From Girardinichthys multiradiatus (lineage: Eukaryota > Chordata > Actinopteri > Cyprinodontiformes > Goodeidae), in NCBI RefSeq assembly GCF_021462225.1, contig NC_061816.1, positions 6,978,119 through 7,042,118 on the forward strand: a stretch of DNA of 64,000 bases. Direction: 5' to 3'. Position numbers and translations under genes: made by a program. The notes below the pieces were generated by a model that was not told the DNA's origin, did not search any database, and worked only from the letters and a program-made list of their open reading frames with translations. Positions 1 to 11,545 of this stretch are shown one piece after another. Position 1 is the first letter of the stretch, and the number at the start of each line of letters is the position of its first letter.

Positions 1-54
1 TCCAATAATTTCAAATGGTTATAAGGTTATTTCCCACAAAAATTGAAGGAAGCA

Positions 55-770
55 GGCGTTTTGACGGTTTGCTCTTCTTGGAGATACAAGTGTAATTTAA
101 CACAATGTCAGGATGGAAAGACATAAGCAATAACCTTAGAGCAGCAATGATTGCAATCCAAAAATCTGGTCACGGTTATAATTTCATTGTCAACTATTTT
201 TGGAAAGAGTCACCTCTATTAAAGCAGGTGTGTTGGCAGTTTGCTGCTCTGAAACATACACGAATGTGTAAACAATGCAAAGATGGAAAAACATAATCAA
301 TTACATTATTATATTACATTAATATTAATAATATCTACTGATCACCTGCTTAGGAAGTGTGATCACCTCTATAAAGTAGGAGTTTTGGCAGATTGCTGGT
401 GTGGAGCATACAAGTGTGTTAACACCATACCATGTTGGAAGATATCACTTCAACATATCACAGTAATATAATATACACTTACTTATAAGCTGATAACGTG
501 GAAGTTTGGGCAGCTCTTTTAAACTAAGAAGCAGTTTGCTTCTCTTGAGCATACAGGAATGCATTAACACAATGCCAAAAGAGAAAGACATCAGCAATAA
601 TATTATATCACAATAATATGATTTAGATCTACTGATCAGCTGACTGTTAGAAAGTTTAAGCACCTCTACAATGCAAGACTTTGGCAGTTTTCTGCTCAGG
701 AAAATAGGTGTGTGTTAACACAACGGCAAGAAGGAAAAACAACAGCAACCTTAGAGAATCGACTGTTGCT
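55..770 (+). repeat. Tandem ~150-bp repeat derived from the 5' end of a Tc1-like transposon
   Basis: Five diverged copies of one unit follow each other. Each carries the order 'cacctctataaa..caggag', 'ttggcagtttgctgctct', a gagcatacaggtg-like stretch, then a start-codon region resembling 'taacacaatgccaaa' followed by a gaaagacatcagcaat-like stretch. The start-codon region recurs near 98, 267, 418, 563 and 715, so the period is about 145-170 bp. In the Tc1-like family I recognise, this is the 5' untranslated region plus the first transposase codons. Only that part is reiterated here. The array leads into the transposase body remnant at 960-1530 in the same orientation. Related units occur near 22.0-22.6, 24.9-25.07, 28.24-28.45 and, reversed, 33.2-33.9 kb. 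Confidence 0.7.
105..191 (+). pseudogene. Tc1-like transposase N-terminal remnant
   Basis: The 29 codons from the ATG at 105 read M-x2-WKDISNNLRAAMIA followed by KSGHGYNFIV. This matches the start of the first DNA-binding helix-turn-helix of a common fish Tc1-like transposase (pattern M-x-RRKDISNDLREAIV...SGKGYKAIS). The reading frame then runs into the next tandem unit and loses similarity, so no functional protein is encoded. Confidence 0.55.
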
Positions 771-794
771 GCCTCCCAGCCTAAGAACTCACTT

Positions 795-947
795 AAAACT
801 GTGCACATATATTTATATTATATTGTAGATATGTTTATACTGTTTAATTTGTATTGTATTGCACCGACTACGCCAAAACAAATTCCTTGTATGTCCAAAA
901 ACGTACTTGGCAATAAAGCTTTTCTGATTCTGATTCTGATTCTGAAG
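795..947 (+). mobile_element. LINE 3' tail (L2/CR1-like) ending in TTCTGA repeats
   Basis: The segment ends with 'acttggcaataaagctt' followed by three and a half copies of TTCTGA. This is the typical 3' terminus of a 5'-truncated L2/CR1-type non-LTR retrotransposon in fish. The upstream part (ttgtattgtattgcaccg, then aaattccttgtatgt) fits the same 3' untranslated region. It sits between the tandem Tc1 5' units and the Tc1 transposase body, so it probably inserted into the older Tc1 fossil. No reverse-transcriptase sequence is present. Confidence 0.6.
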
Positions 948-959
948 AAGGGATGTAAT

Positions 960-1530
960 CTTCCCAAAAAATGTATAAGTGGAAAACAATTAAGATGGTT
1001 TCCAATGCTATTAAGAGTGGACATCCCAGTAAATTCACCCCAAGGTCAAATAGAAATAACAGAAAGAGGTTCACAGGCCTCAGTTAACAGGTTAAATGTT
1101 AACCTCCATGACAGGACAATTAGAAAAAAGGACTGAACAAAAGTGGTTTGTTTCGAAAGAATATAAGAGCATGACTGAAGTTTGCAGTTTGAAGACGTGT
1201 GAAACAATGTCTTTGGGAGATTTGATACCAAAATAGAGATGTTTGGTCATGATGCACAGCAACCAGTTTGGAGAAAATCACACACACCTTTTCAGCACAA
1301 ACACCCTAATGTAAAACTGACCAGCACAGACGTGCAGGCATGATAATGTGGGGTTATTTTGCATCATGAAGTCCTCTGTATATCCTAATATTCTATAGTC
1401 AAATGTGAGGCCATCTTACAACAAATAATAAAGCAATGCAGCAAGGAAGAGTTGACCAAATCTCCTCCACTATGATCAGATAAGGTGATAAAGTCAGATA
1501 AGAAGAAACACTTCTCTGAAGGTTTTGTTA
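960..1530 (+). mobile_element. Degenerate Tc1-like transposase body
   Basis: Stretches match a Tc1-like transposase in order: a SGHPSKFTPRS-like segment near 1015-1050, SQASVNRLNVNLHDRTIRKKD at about 1074-1133, then out-of-frame segments resembling the catalytic core (agagatgtttggtcatga near 1236, cagcacaaacaccctaat near 1293, agtcaaatgtgaggccatct near 1397). Frameshifts and stops interrupt every part, so this is a fossil. It is the same family and orientation as the 5' units at 55-770 and the copy at 28.24-29.42 kb. Confidence 0.7.
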
Positions 1531-3160
1531 ATGGAGTGCATTAACTTTTCTGCTTTGAATTCATCGTATGACAATCTTACATCCTTGTAAGGACTGTACG
1601 TTTTTTTCCCGATGTGTAAAACTCTTGAATCAACTTTTTACAATGAGGCCGCCTCTCAGTGGGTGTCCTTTGACACGTCATTAGTGCCGGGGAGTTGAAA
1701 GTGACACAGGTTGCTCGGGAGTTGAAAGTGACACAGGTTGCTCGCTCAACGGAAACCTACACCCATTAAAGGAAAACATTGGCTACAGGTGGGCAATTGT
1801 GACGGTTGTGCAAAGAAACAACCTGGAGGGAGGAAGGGACAGCTATTAAGTGGTTGTGGAGGTGCTAGGCAGCCAGGAGAAAGAGCAAAGGGAGTATTAG
1901 AAGTCAGTTTGTTTTCCCACACTCCCTCTCTTCCATCTTTTCCACGAGGTGGAGGAAAAACGAAGTGCCGTGAAGCTTGAAAGAGCGCCTGACATCTGAA
2001 GTCTTCTGATAGCTCCCCACGATGCTCGGGAAGAAAAATTAACTGACGCCCAGATCAAGCCTCGGGAGCTTAATTACATCAAAGAGAAAGGGATCCTTGT
2101 TAGACTCAAGCCAAACAAAACAAAAGAGAACCACTTTCCAAGGCTTTGTTTGACATCTAGAAGATCTGAGGAGGATTATCAAAGGTTGTCAAAAAAATCA
2201 GGTTCCTAAAAAAAAGCAACCTGAGTGACCATTTCTAGCACTCCAACAAAAAAAGGTAGTTTCACAGCGGCCGTCTCCTCCCCCTCTCAGCCATCCTATT
2301 GACAGGGATGACAACGGTCCCATGACGCACCATTATCCTTGACCGTCAAGCCAACATCAAATGGGCAGGGAGCTGTCCCTGTCAAGATGGGAAGAAAGAA
2401 AAGCCTCTCAAAAAGTGCAGAACTGCAGAGAAAGCCAAAGAAGAAGAGACAGAGATAGAGCAAGCGGCTTGTTACATACGTTGCTTTCCACCTTGCTTTG
2501 TCAAAACAGGCTTATTCAATGTGTACACAAGCCTTGAGGGATGTTTCTTTCAAAGGAGAGGGAAAGAAAAGGCAAGAGACAGGATAAAGAATCAGACATG
2601 AATCCAACGAGTTGTTCTCATTTCAAGGGGGCGAAGCTCTGCATATGTTTACGCAAACCTTTACTTCACACTTCAAATGAAAGAAGCGGGGTGAGCGGTG
2701 GTGGGTTGTGATGAGGAGAAGGAAGAAGGGGCGGGGGCTTTGAAGCGAGATAAAACAAACTGCTCCTCTGCAACGCACGTCGTCTCAACTTTGTGATGCT
2801 GAAATCAAATTGATAAACAAGGGCTCAGGCTTTCAAGGAGTCCTGTCACAAATTCAGGGTGTAGAGGCTTCTTGCTTTCATCCACCGAGAAGTCCCACAT
2901 GGATAAACTCGCCCAGCTCAGACGCTGCTTATTATCATTATGCGGCATTTTGTGTTTAAAAAGTCTCGCTGGCTCCAGGCAGGTCATACATAGAAGTAAC
3001 CAATCATCCTCCCAAATATTTGGAAAAAATGAGTCTCTGCTCCTTTGGGACGGGATGGAAGCTAAAGTTTACAGAAGGTCAAAGAACAATAGCATGTGTA
3101 AACCGTAACCAAAATACTGCACACATTAAAACTCTGCCTGGACAATAAACACAGCCAAGG
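1531..3160. other. Single-copy intergenic DNA
   Basis: No gene or recognisable mobile element is visible. Apart from the 27-bp tandem duplication at 1690-1743, the stretch contains purine-rich segments (around 2380-2460 and 2560-2580) and mixed-composition DNA around 2620-3000. The short ORFs show no protein-like pattern. Confidence 0.5.
1690..1743. repeat. Perfect 27-bp tandem duplication
   Basis: The 27-bp unit beginning gggagttgaaagtgacacag occurs twice, back to back, without a mismatch. Perfect identity suggests a recent duplication or slippage event. Confidence 0.9.
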
Positions 3161-3164
3161 ACCT

Positions 3165-3265
3165 GGGCACATTGCCAGTCAAACAGGCCCAAATCATCAC
3201 CCCTCCATCACCGTGTTTGACAGCTGGTATGAGATCTTTGAGCTGATAAGTTGTGTTTTACTTTT
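3165..3265 (-). mobile_element. Tc1-like transposase fragment (catalytic region)
   Basis: On the plus strand 'caggcccaaatcatcacc' followed by 'ccatcaccgtgtttgaca' and 'ctggtatgag' is the reverse complement of the GGG-V-MIWACF region of fish Tc1-like transposases. It is short and broken. A second, separate copy of the same region lies at 3605-3760. Confidence 0.6.
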
Positions 3266-3604
3266 CTCTAAACATTACATCTAATTTATTTGTATTTACC
3301 TTGCAAGTAATACAAAAGAGCATCCCATGTACCACCTGTGGTACTTGAACCACAGTTTGATAAACAAAAATATAGACAAATCTAAAGTCTCCATCCATGT
3401 ACATTACATCCTAGGAAACCCGACAGATTGCATTCAGTCTCTAACTTTGCAGCAATCCCTCAAACGGGGTGTGATCGTATTTGAGAAGACGGAACAGAAA
3501 CACAAAAACACAGAAGCACTGATCTAGAGGTAATTTCTATGTAAAAAAAACTAACCAAAAAAAAACAGCCATTTAGCTTTAAACAAATTGGTATACAGAG
3601 AAGT
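3266..3604. other. Intergenic DNA with a possible dispersed repeat
   Basis: No gene is visible. Around 3412-3470 the text 'ctaggaaacccgacagattg' plus 'tgcagcaatccctc' resembles a dispersed teleost repeat that also appears at 63.25-63.5 kb ('ctgaggaaacccagcagatt'). Confidence 0.35.
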
Positions 3605-4070
3605 TCATGGTTGACTGCAAGCAGCCCAGGTCCCACGCCTGTAAAAACAAGCCCAGATCACAGCCCTACACCACTAGTTAGTACGAGATGTTTGTGCTGT
3701 CACTATGTTTGCTTTTTCCCAACATGGCGCACATGTGCGTTATGACTGAACATCTCTACTTTGGTCTTAATTGTCCAAAGGGCGTTATTCTTGAAGTCTT
3801 GTGGTCCCTTTAGATGCAACTTTAACAGTAAATTTTGTTGCCATATTCCCTTCAGACCTTCTAGACAAGCCATTCGTGTTCAGTTTGTTTCTAACGTTGC
3901 TGTTATGAACAATTAACAGCCTAACTAAAGCCTGGCAAGTTTGAAATGGGGATCTTGTTTTTTTTGTCATTTGTCCAAGCATCATAAGCCTTCTAAATGT
4001 GATGGGCAGCAACAGTTTGGCCTTTAAGGTCATTTCTTATGTATTTCCGCTTCCCATTGGGTTAAAATCC
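3605..4070 (-). mobile_element. Degenerate Tc1-like transposon, transposase body
   Basis: Read on the minus strand, the segment follows a Tc1-like transposase from the middle to the catalytic core. The plus-strand landmarks are aacatctctactttggtctt (about 3750-3769), gtcttgtggtccctttagat (about 3796-3815), gatgcaactttaacag and a segment near 3895 resembling the tactgtcatgaacttta part of the family. Indels and stops are frequent. Similarity fades beyond about 4070. This is an old, non-coding copy. Confidence 0.65.
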
Positions 4071-6562
4071 ATAAATCTTTATAGAAGAGCTCACACTGAT
4101 GATGATAATTTAAGTGTATTTAATTAGCTACTACTTATTTTCTTTTTACATTCCCATTTACATTCCCACTCACTGTAAAACCATACAGCATATAGATAAA
4201 TGGATAAAAAGGACTCCTTTAGAAAGAATTGATTTTTATGCAAACCCAAGAAAAAGATCAAATTCAGAGCTTTGACCAAGTTAAATTACGCAAACAGCAT
4301 GCATTAAGTGTTTTGGGACATGCAAATTAGAATACACTCATCTGCCATTGCAGTAAGATGCTCCATGCCAACAATACTGGTTAACAATGCCAAAGTTAAC
4401 TGCTGTGCATGATTTACGGTCCAGACCTGTCTTCAAATGCTTTCTGAAAACACTCCAAGTGCATTTATTAAGACATCCTGACTTGAGCAGTAATGCGTCA
4501 GAGATGCAAGCAGTTTGGGTATCCAGAGGATTGTAGGCCAAAGCTTCAAGTAATTAAGAGTTCGGATTTTAATGTGGCCCGAGGCTATGGAGAGTAAAGC
4601 TGTCTGCTCACTGAGCAAAACTCAGGTTGGGTTAGGAGGCATACATCCACACAATCCAAAAGGCCATTTTTCTGAAATATTTCTGAGATGTTGGGTTTGA
4701 ATAATGGTAAAACACAAGGTTTATGTCAGCAGTGATGGATTTCCAGGGACATCTTATGGTGTTTTGAATGATTATTTAAGTTGAAATGGGACCAGCCAGC
4801 TGCATACCGATTACTTTAGAGTTTATTTTTATCTTCCCTCCAGGGCAACACATAATGCTCAATTAATTGAAGTTAATTATATACAGTGTTTGCACAGACA
4901 TGGTTTAAGATATCGGTGTTTCTTTGTGATAAAACGTGGCTGTCTTTAGCTTCACAGACCTCAATCTACAGAACAGAGGAATTAAATAATGCAGAAATCA
5001 GCTGAGTTCAAATACCTCTATGTTCGGACACAGTGAATGCAGCTTTTTTCCATGCTGAGATTCGGCCCCTGCCAGCAACCTCGTTGGCATTCAGCTCTTA
5101 GAGATTCATGAGCACGGGGCCAGTCAAACCGGCCAGTCTAATCATGGAGAAAACACCACAGGCCATTGGGCCCGGCTTGCAGGCACTGAATTCAGCGAGA
5201 CGCCCCTAATTGTGTGCTTAACCTTTGAACGAGACGTGCATGAGGCCGATTCCTGTCGGCCTAGACATCTCGTCAGGGTCCCATCCAGCCAGCGAGGCCT
5301 CAGATTCAACCATCAGCAGCTAGATCAACCACTGGCCTGGGGGTGAATGGGCACAACCCCCCTAGTGGGTGACACACTGGACCCCCTGTTGTCGGCTGGA
5401 ACCACATCCCCTTTCAGATGGGAGAGGATGGGAAAATCATGTTGCAGAGTGCCTATTAGGGGTGTGGTGGCCTCCTGGGGCATTTCACACTTCGTCTTGT
5501 ACCACTGATTACTTGCAACACTACTGCAGTAGATTTTAATACAACACAAAGTATACTTACATGTCTAAATATATTCACTTTTTTAAACAGAATGTTTCTC
5601 GTGATTTAATTATGAAAGAAAAAAACCCCAGGACAATGTTAGCTGTCAGTTTCCAGTCATTTTATCTTCGGAGTGTTTACCTTTGGTACATTGCTGGTTT
5701 GATGATTACATTGATGGTTTGCTCATTTAGAGTGGAAGGGGGCTACTTATGAATACACAGATAGTAAGAACTGTGGTTAACTGTGGCTATGTTCTTATGT
5801 GACTCCACATGTGCACATCAATCATTGCAACCATTGCTGGCATTAACTTTGTGTTCATTGATCAGCTTTGTCCTTTTCATGTATGGAGTCACTGATAAGA
5901 CCTTTTGCTAACGTGTTCTCTAATAGGCCCTCCTTGCCATAATATCTAGATGCAGACTTAATGCTATGTTAGAATTTCTGCCGCTGTGAGCTTTGACAGA
6001 AGAGACTTCCACTTCACGTATGGAGAAAGGAAAGTCCAACCTCTCTTCCAAATGACCCATACACATCGTTAGTTATTAACTTCTGAAGGTAGTTTATGTT
6101 CAGGGTTAGGTGAATGAAATCTATCTCTATGGCTTCCCACTGTCCAGTCCACTGGCTGGACAAGTTGAATGGGAAGCTGAAGACATTGCATATTAGACAA
6201 ACTATCCCTCTCCAAGTTAACCCCAACCATTTCAGGGTTAAGACACCCACCATCAAAGGTTTTAGAGTGTGAAAGTCAAAATACTCAAGTTTAGGGTTAG
6301 TGTAACCCTTAGTTCAACTAAGCAAATAATGCAGCTTTAACTGGAAATCGCACATCAGGTGGGTTACTTCTACAAAACAAATTTGTTGATTTACCTTTCC
6401 TAGTGCCAGATTAAACACCAGGAATAAGAATGCACCAGTCCCAGACTTTGACTGGCACCTACCTCACAAGGCGCCTGACTTCGACATGCCTACCTGCAGG
6501 TGGCACTGTCAAGTGAACATCCCCCAGGCCTGACTCCAGGAGTGTGCCCTGGTCTGGCTATT
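4071..6562. other. Single-copy intergenic DNA
   Basis: No gene or clear transposon is visible. The part at 5080-5240 is GC-richer than its surroundings and has a non-repetitive texture. An octamer-like ATGCAAAT lies at 4320-4327. A GC-rich stretch at 5325-5480 is not recognised. Confidence 0.45.
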
Positions 6563-6706
6563 ATGTAAGTTGACCGGCAGGAAATGGGGTGGAGAGAGAG
6601 AGAGGAAGACATACAGCAAAGGTCAACGGGGCGGGACTTGTACCCGTGACGGCTGCGTCGAGGACTGTAGCTGCCGTACATGCATCGCAAGCTTTACCCC
6701 TGCATC
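6563..6706 (-). mobile_element. tRNA-derived SINE copy (family 1)
   Basis: The core 'gaagacatacagcaaaggtc' followed by 'cgggacttgtacccgtgac' and 'gctgcgtcgaggactgtag' matches two other copies here (43111-43262 and 46735-46882). On the minus strand the right part reads like a tRNA head, with the pol III B-box-like GGGTACAAGTCCC. All three copies share orientation. The body is diverged, so this is an old insertion. Confidence 0.65.
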
Positions 6707-8764
6707 ATGGTAGGGATCAGTCTTACTCATGAGGTGATGCTTAAGCATCTTAGGGTCTTGTTCCTGAGTAATGGCAGGATGTAGTGGGAGAGGCAAATTT
6801 AAGGCCTCAGCTATGCTAATTTAATTTACGGGTCCGTTTATGTTCTGCCCCTCACCTACAGTCATATGGAACATGACCAAAGAATGAGATCCTGGATGCA
6901 AGAGATGCTTCCTCTCTAGAATCGCTGGGTTTACTCTTTGAAATAAGATGAGGGGTTCTTTATTTAATGTAGAGCCACTGTTTATCATCAACTAAAGTTA
7001 GCCTATGTAGTTCAGCCTTCTGATCACAAGGCGTCCTCGGCACATTCCTTTGGAGGTTTTCTTGATACACCCTGCTGGAAGGAGACGTGGATATGTGGAT
7101 GAAGGTTTATTGTTTATGCAACGAGAAAAAGAGTCTAAGCTTTCATTTTTGTGAAAAACAACTTTATAAAGAACAGAAGAACATAAGACTGTTGTCATGT
7201 TTAACACATTTCATGTCTTTGGTAAAGGAAAAAATAAAAAGCAGATGTCTCCCGTATCTTTGGTGTTTTGCAAATCTAAACTATACAAACACCATGTGAG
7301 GCAGCTCTGTTAGATCTGCTGCAAGTCGGTGATTGTTTTGCATTCCTGGAAATTACGGGAAAAAAAATGTTTATATATATTTTTTGTATGCAAATAGATC
7401 CGCTTCTTCAGCTCACAGGTCATCACGCTCTAGAAGTGACAGATCTTTCTTTATATGTTTTTACTAAATTCATCAACCCACACACGCTGAAGCAGGCTCA
7501 GTCACTCAAACGAAGCACAAACAAATAGCTGGAGGCCAATGACCAGATCTCAAGAACTATCTGTAGCAACACTGTAATTGCATTGTTTAGTTTCAGGGGT
7601 CATATCCTTAAACGTAGGATCTTCAAGTAAATCATGCTTTCCTGCCCTTCAGCAGCGCCGACTAAAGAATGCAGCGTCTGGCAATCGTTGATGAACTTCT
7701 CAAAGTGTTCCTAATTGGATCGGACACAGAATAAAGTTAAGGAGGTTATTTTTTGCAGTGCGTATTCTCGGAGCGGGCTGTGGGAAAAAAATGATGTTTA
7801 TGACTTCTGAAGAAACATTTGGCAGCCAACGGTCATTAAGAGGAGTCCCGCCAAGTGAAAAGTTGCGCTCTTTACCAAAATACACACGAAATCAAGACAT
7901 AAATACTCAGGAGGGAAATGCTGCATGCCTGCCTGAACTAACTCCAGCTCTCTATCATCATTTCATTAATTGCTCCTGAAGTTTATGATACAGCGAGCGA
8001 TGCACCAACTGGGAAGCAGGCAAACATATTTCCTGGGCCAAATGTGCAAGCATAAACATTTCATTCAGAATGGATCAAGTCATTTTGCATCCTGTGTCAT
8101 TTATTGTGTGCAAAAGAAAAATATATTTTTCAAATTCAGGAAAATTTTCTCTTTATGAGAGGAAATATGGAAGGAAATTTATGCAAATGAGTCAAGTCCC
8201 ATGTTATTACAATATAAAGCTCATTACTGTCATATATGTCCTGAGCGCGAACGTCCTAAATTGATCCATTTTGCTTTTTTCAAGGATTTCCTGTCTTCTG
8301 TCATCCGATAATTCCTGATAATGCATCAGAATTTCATTAGTAGTTTAACACAGCCTGTTTTAACTTTCGCTGAGATTTATTGTTTTTGTTCAGAAATTAC
8401 AAATAAGAGCACAACAATGAAAACAAATGTCAAATTGTGAGCAATTTTTAAACAGATTTTAAACTAATTGTTTAAATATTTAAAATTTCTACAAAGATGT
8501 CATTTTTAGGAGGATAATTGTCTGTAGAAAAATGGATTTTAAGAAATTAAACTTGAATCAGTTTTACAGCATTTTACATAAAAAGAAACTTTTTTTTTCA
8601 TTAATACCTTTTCAAAGCAGTAAGCATATGATCAGATAAACTTGGGGCGGCACACAAACACCAAGACACATTAAGGAGGTTTATTATTGGGAGTTCAAAC
8701 ATGTTCTCAGTCCTTTCTTGATCAAGATGTGGAGTTAAGGCCCTTTACGTATGAGGAAAAGGAA
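6707..8764. other. Single-copy DNA with an enhancer-like island at ~7640-8360
   Basis: No gene is visible. The segment 7640-8360 has balanced composition and no simple repeats. It contains octamer ATGCAAAT at 8181-8188 and several TAAT/ATTA cores (tttcattaattgctcc at 7960-7975, aatttcattagtag at 8331-8344). Another ATGCAAAT lies at 7388-7395. These features are compatible with a conserved noncoding element but do not prove one. Confidence 0.35.
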
Positions 8765-8845
8765 GAAGACACAAAGTAAACGTCCCAAGGCCAGGAATCA
8801 AACCTGGAAGGCCCATGCTACCGTCGTACGCCACACCCTCAGTCC
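8765..8845 (-). mobile_element. tRNA-like SINE head
   Basis: The reverse complement contains a B-box-like GGTTTGATTCC (plus strand ggaatcaaacc at about 8797-8807) with a tRNA-like stretch upstream of it. An acceptor stem and clover-leaf are not convincing, so it is a SINE-type relic rather than a tRNA gene. Confidence 0.4.
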
Positions 8846-8892
8846 TTTTTAACCATTTTTAAGATGGCCACACACTATTTTATTATGAATTT

Positions 8893-9029
8893 CTTTCGTT
8901 TATTTATTGACGAGCGGACGGACGGATGACCTAATAGATGGATGGATGGATAATAACCTGATGAATGGATGGATGGATGGTAGGATGGATAATAACCTGA
9001 TGGATTGATAAATGAATGGATGGACGGAT
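8893..9029. repeat. GGAT/GATG minisatellite
   Basis: Runs of GGAT/GATG alternate with a longer repeated phrase, 'ggatggataataacctgatg', that occurs twice (near 8947 and 8984). This gives a compound microsatellite-minisatellite. Its proximal part reads gagcggacggacggatga. Confidence 0.85.
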
Positions 9030-10344
9030 GTTGTTAGACAGGGTTGGTTGCTTATTGTGGTCCATATTCTGCTCTAATAATAACTTCATAATCACTAGAT
9101 ACCAACAGACATCCTGAGGTAGTCTAATATCTTTTCTACCTGATGAACAAGACACATTTCTACTTTTCAGCCTCATTCACACATCATGTTGTCTCAGAGT
9201 TTTTAAAGATACTTCAGAAAGAGCTGATATTTTATCCTGGCCACATCATCATACTGACTGATGATGATGAATATCTAATTATCTTAAAGATAATAAATAT
9301 GAATCACATATTTAACTTTTTAATGTGGCTGTGTCATCTCCTAATATTCTCTATCTTAACCCCTCTAATAGAACAGATCTCTGAATGGCCTTGTTCTGGT
9401 ATAGTTCTGCTCTCTTATGAAAATAAAGGAGTCAGAGCATTTCCAGCTTGTCCACTTAGAAGAAGTTGGTGTAATGAATGCAGTGGAACAGGGAGGATCA
9501 AACAAACAGAAGAGGACACCAGAAGAAAAGTTTTCTACATAAACCCCTTCAAACCAGAAAGAGACGAGCCCTGACACTGGCTCCACGTTGTGTCCATCCA
9601 ATTTGCTTTGTTCCCCCTCACCTGCCTCTGTCATCACAAGGGGGGCCACTGGGGGCCATATTGCACCCATCTTCTTTGCTTCCATAGCCTTTTCTTACTA
9701 CTGCCTTTAAAGTCCTGCACTGCGATGTACATGGCCTTGATGTTTGCCTTGTACCCTACATGCAAAGCTATCATTATCCATGCCTCTTGACAATCGCAGG
9801 CCCCGTTTTTGTTACATCTGCAGCTCTTTGCCTTGGGCTATGACATGACTGCACGGTTGATCTCTTCTCTTTTACATATCGCTCCCTGCGTCTCTCCTCC
9901 TGTTTCTCTCCTCAGACCATGTTTGAATCCAGCTATGGTTTGACAAACTGAAGAATATTTTACCTCTCAGCCTCTGTGACACCTCTACCACTTTGATCCA
10001 TTCTGTAGTTTGAAGATAGTTGGGGAAAACCGTGGACCGATGTGTGACAAACTGGCATTTTAGAGAATAACAGAGTTGAATCAAATGATTCAGTATCATT
10101 GTGTTTTTCACTCCAACTGCAGGTTAAAAACAAGCTTATAAAACCCAACTTGCCCAGACAATACCCTGCCCTGCCTTGCCCTGCATTTATGTACATCTTT
10201 CATATATCTCTTACTTAATTAATATTTATAGTAATTTTTCTGAAAAATACCAGCATCAGTATTTGTCAGTCCTTACATTTTCTATGGTTGATTACTTTAG
10301 CTTGGTAAGAATATAAAATCCAACAAGATGCGGTCCTTGCAGAG
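9030..10344. other. Single-copy intergenic DNA
   Basis: The longest reading frame (143 codons, 9143-9574, plus) shows no domain, no conserved pattern and no splice context, so I do not call it a gene. The rest is unremarkable, with a short cctgccctgccttgccctgc run near 10165. Confidence 0.45.
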
Positions 10345-11145
10345 CATGAAGGGAGTACCTCAAAGGTTACTTATGGGTCACCTATGATGTATTTAAGGTA
10401 CCTACAGGGGTACCTACGGAACTTAGGGGATACCTAAAGGGTATATCCGATGGTTTCTAGATGGTCCATAAAGGGGAACTTATGATGTACTTACAGAGTT
10501 CCAAAACTTTTGTCAAAAAGTACTCACAGGGTAAATGGAGGGATACCTAGCGGGAATATACAGAGGTTACTACATAAGATTCAAAAGAGAACCTAAGGAG
10601 TTACTTACAAGGTACTTACCTGAAATATTCAGGGTATCTTGAGTACTCACATAGGGTAGCAACAGGTTACCTCTAGGAAATTCTACAGGGGACATAAATT
10701 GGTTCCTATAGAGTACTTCTAGAGATACAGGTACTTCTAGGGTAGGTATAGGGTATTTACAAAGTACCTACCGAGCACTTCTAGATAGAGTTTGTCAGGG
10801 GTGCTTAAAAGATGCCAACAGCGTAGCTAAAAGATACCCAAGGATTACTTATGGGTGCACCTATGTTTTACTCCCAAGGTAACTACAAATTACTTACTGG
10901 GTACATACAGGGATTTACAAAGTACATACGGGGACTTTGAAAGATTGCTAAATGTCTACTGTAGGGGGATAAAGCGTTCCCTATAGAGTACTCACAATGG
11001 TATCAACAGAGCTACCTACAGGGCATGCAAGGGTAACTTATAGGTTTACTTTGGGCTATTTACATGGTACCTATGGAAAACAACTGGACATTTCCAGAAT
11101 ATGTATTAAGGTCTTTAAAGGATGCCTAAAGGGTACATCCAAACT
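10345..11145. repeat. Degenerate minisatellite, unit ~12-14 bp (GGTACCTACAGG-like)
   Basis: Dozens of variants of ggtacctacagg, ggtacttacaag and gggtatttacaa follow each other for about 800 bp, with GTAC or TACCTA cores at roughly 12-14-bp spacing. Divergence between units is high, so the array is old. The array resumes at 11410-11545 after about 265 bp of unrelated DNA. Confidence 0.75.
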
Positions 11146-11409
11146 ACACTACAACTCCTGCATTTGGCACTGTTAGCTTGCCTGCATCCGTTAGCGGCTC
11201 GTTGTCTGCAGTCAGCAACATGGGAGGAGAAATGTTTGACACAACTCTAAAGTTACAATACATACAGCTGGATGTTGTTTTGATACATTCATTAAAGTTT
11301 ATATAGAGAAATAAACGTTAAATTGAAAAATTAAGATTTTATTATTAAACAAATTAACATTTATTACCACATAGACACACACAAAAGTACCGCATCAGAT
11401 CAAATGTGA

Positions 11410-11545
11410 AAGGTAACCGTACCTACTATGGGGAAGTCAAAAGGTACCTACAGGGTACACGAGTATCTGCAAAGGAAACACTGGGTGACTAAAGAGTTAC
11501 TTGCAAGGTACCTCACAGGGAGGGTACCTTCAGGTTTACTAACAG
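11410..11545. repeat. Second block of the GGTACCTACAGG-like minisatellite
   Basis: The same unit as at 10345-11145 reappears ('aaaaggtacctacagggtac', 'gcaaggtacctcacaggg'). The intervening 11146-11409 is non-repetitive and may be an insertion into one original array. Confidence 0.7.

Noticed and set aside
55..770. CRISPR-like array
   Set aside because: The units are long, diverged and transposon-derived, without uniform repeats and unique spacers, and the DNA is from a vertebrate.
8765..8845. Possible true tRNA gene
   Set aside because: A B-box-like word exists, but no convincing acceptor or anticodon stem could be folded. SINE relic is the better call.
9143..9574. 143-codon plus-strand frame
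   Set aside because: No domain, no conserved pattern, AT-driven composition and no splice or promoter context.
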